Program-made: the position numbers and the translations under genes
Part shown: in pieces, positions 6,491 through 6,826 of the stretch
How the letters are laid out: the number at the start of each line of letters is the position of its first letter
Position numbering within the stretch: the stretch's first letter is position 1
From: an uncultured Desulfobulbaceae bacterium
GTDB taxonomy: Bacteria; Desulfobacterota; Desulfobulbia; Desulfobulbales; BM004
Length of the DNA: 6,826 bases
Assembly: GCA_947258675.1 (NCBI GenBank)
Contig: CAMYJP010000111.1
Span: 1 to 6,826, forward strand
Reading direction: 5' to 3'
Notes under the pieces: generated by a model
What the model was told of the DNA's origin: nothing
Database searches by the model: none
Seen by the model: the letters and a program-made list of their open reading frames with translations, nothing else

Positions 6491-6622
6491 TTAAAAATAC
6501 TTTTTTCTCGGATCATGGGACTGGCTCAGGTGCATCTTCACCATACAGGTTCCTATCTCTTTCAGTTCAGAGTCATTTTCATTTCTATTCAACTTGGCTT
6601 GTCCATCTGCCGAATAACTCAC
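6491..6622 (-). CDS. Possible small hydrophilic protein, 43 codons (doubtful)
   Basis: A GTG-initiated frame (MSYSADGQAKL...DPRKKYF) ends in TAA and lies wholly between two minus-strand terminators. It is hydrophilic and charged with no membrane segment. The frame stays open upstream of the GTG through the terminator, but no ATG or GTG was found there. A GAGGAAG purine stretch lies about 20 nt before the GTG, too far for an ideal ribosome-binding site. I do not recognise the product. The tract could equally be a non-coding RNA or degenerate sequence; I include it because terminators on both sides suggest a separate transcript. Confidence 0.2.
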   Translation of the reverse strand: MSYSADGQAKLNRNENDSELKEIGTCMVKMHLSQSHDPRKKYF

Positions 6623-6658
6623 ACCATCCGCGCCATATACTTCCTCGGTAAATTGTTC

Positions 6659-6700
6659 AAAAAAAAACAGGCCGGAGACAGTAATTCCCCAGCCCGTTTT
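6659..6700 (-). terminator. Rho-independent terminator, minus strand, for a gene beyond the right side
   Basis: Read on the minus strand, 6700-6686 pairs with 6678-6664: a 15-bp GC-rich stem with three G-U wobbles and a 7-nt loop, running into nine T residues (6667-6659). On the plus strand the three wobbles become A-C mismatches, so the direction is clear. It should end a minus-strand transcript that enters from the right of the window. Confidence 0.85.
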
Positions 6701-6826
6701 TATATAAAACCAGCTTTTCCAAAATGGTTAAGAATCTACTGCCACTGATCACAATACAAAACCAGCCAAAGCCAACACTCCTACTAGACATGTAAGTGAG
6801 CAAGAGTGCCGCAGATTTGCGCGATC
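6701..6826 (-). other. Right-edge tract upstream of the terminator, possibly the 3' end of a minus-strand gene
   Basis: A gene ending just before the terminator would have its C-terminus here. On the minus strand one frame reads IAQICGTLAHLHV then TAG (near 6784), a second is open for 25 codons to TGA, and a third passes through the terminator. None is recognisable and about 40 codons is too little to choose. No tRNA cloverleaf is evident on either strand. Confidence 0.25.

Noticed and set aside
6452..6748. 98-codon plus-strand ORF at the right end
   Set aside because: It starts at the edge of one terminator hairpin and runs through the second; no ribosome-binding site and no protein-like pattern.
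6303..6826. Riboswitch, 6S RNA or tRNA in the right-hand non-coding region
   Set aside because: No c-di-GMP riboswitch core, tRNA cloverleaf or long 6S-type stem was visible apart from the two terminator hairpins.
1..6826. Mobile elements, CRISPR arrays, phage genes
   Set aside because: No transposase, integrase, terminal inverted repeats with target duplications, or regularly spaced direct repeats were seen; the recognised genes look like ordinary core chromosome.

Overview
The window looks like a chromosomal stretch of a Gram-negative, AT-leaning anaerobe or microaerophile. The gene set fits a sulfur- or metal-metabolising bacterium of the Desulfobacterota: a DHH-type (family II) pyrophosphatase, a CooC-type nickel-insertion ATPase as used with CO dehydrogenase/acetyl-CoA synthase, and a PilB-like assembly ATPase. 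This assignment is an inference from gene content and codon flavour; there is no rRNA or phylogenetic marker here to prove it.

Layout, left to right. (1) Minus strand, 1-916: manganese/cobalt-dependent inorganic pyrophosphatase (ppaC), complete at the N-terminus and cut by the left edge a few residues before its expected end. (2) 917-1264: a 348-bp divergent intergenic region with three inverted repeats and no convincing gene. (3) Plus strand, 1265-2203: an unrecognised single-pass membrane protein with a coiled coil, a Pro/Glu-rich linker and a helical C-terminal domain. (4) Minus strand, 2294-3010: a seven-helix Bax inhibitor-1/YccA family membrane protein. (5) 3011-3217: a divergent promoter region. 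(6) Plus strand, 3218-3979: a CooC-like P-loop ATPase with the Cys-X-Cys nickel/zinc motif. (7) Minus strand, 4047-6302: a 751-residue PilB/GspE-family ATPase, convergent with the CooC gene. (8) 6303-6826: mostly non-coding, with two strong rho-independent terminators, both reading on the minus strand. They bracket about 200 bp that may hold a small RNA or a 43-codon ORF.

The genes do not form one operon. Transcription directions alternate (-, +, -, +, -), so each of the five main genes is probably its own transcription unit. No single pathway links them, although pyrophosphate hydrolysis, CODH maturation and pilus assembly can all occur in one anaerobe.

The most noteworthy item is the PilB-like ATPase. 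Its N-terminus carries a near-textbook MshEN c-di-GMP-binding motif pair (two 24-residue motifs with a 5-residue spacer). Its C-terminus carries an added Crp/PKA-like cyclic-nucleotide-binding domain that keeps the FGE...RSAT phosphate-binding cassette. The protein may therefore integrate two nucleotide second messengers at a pilus or secretion motor.
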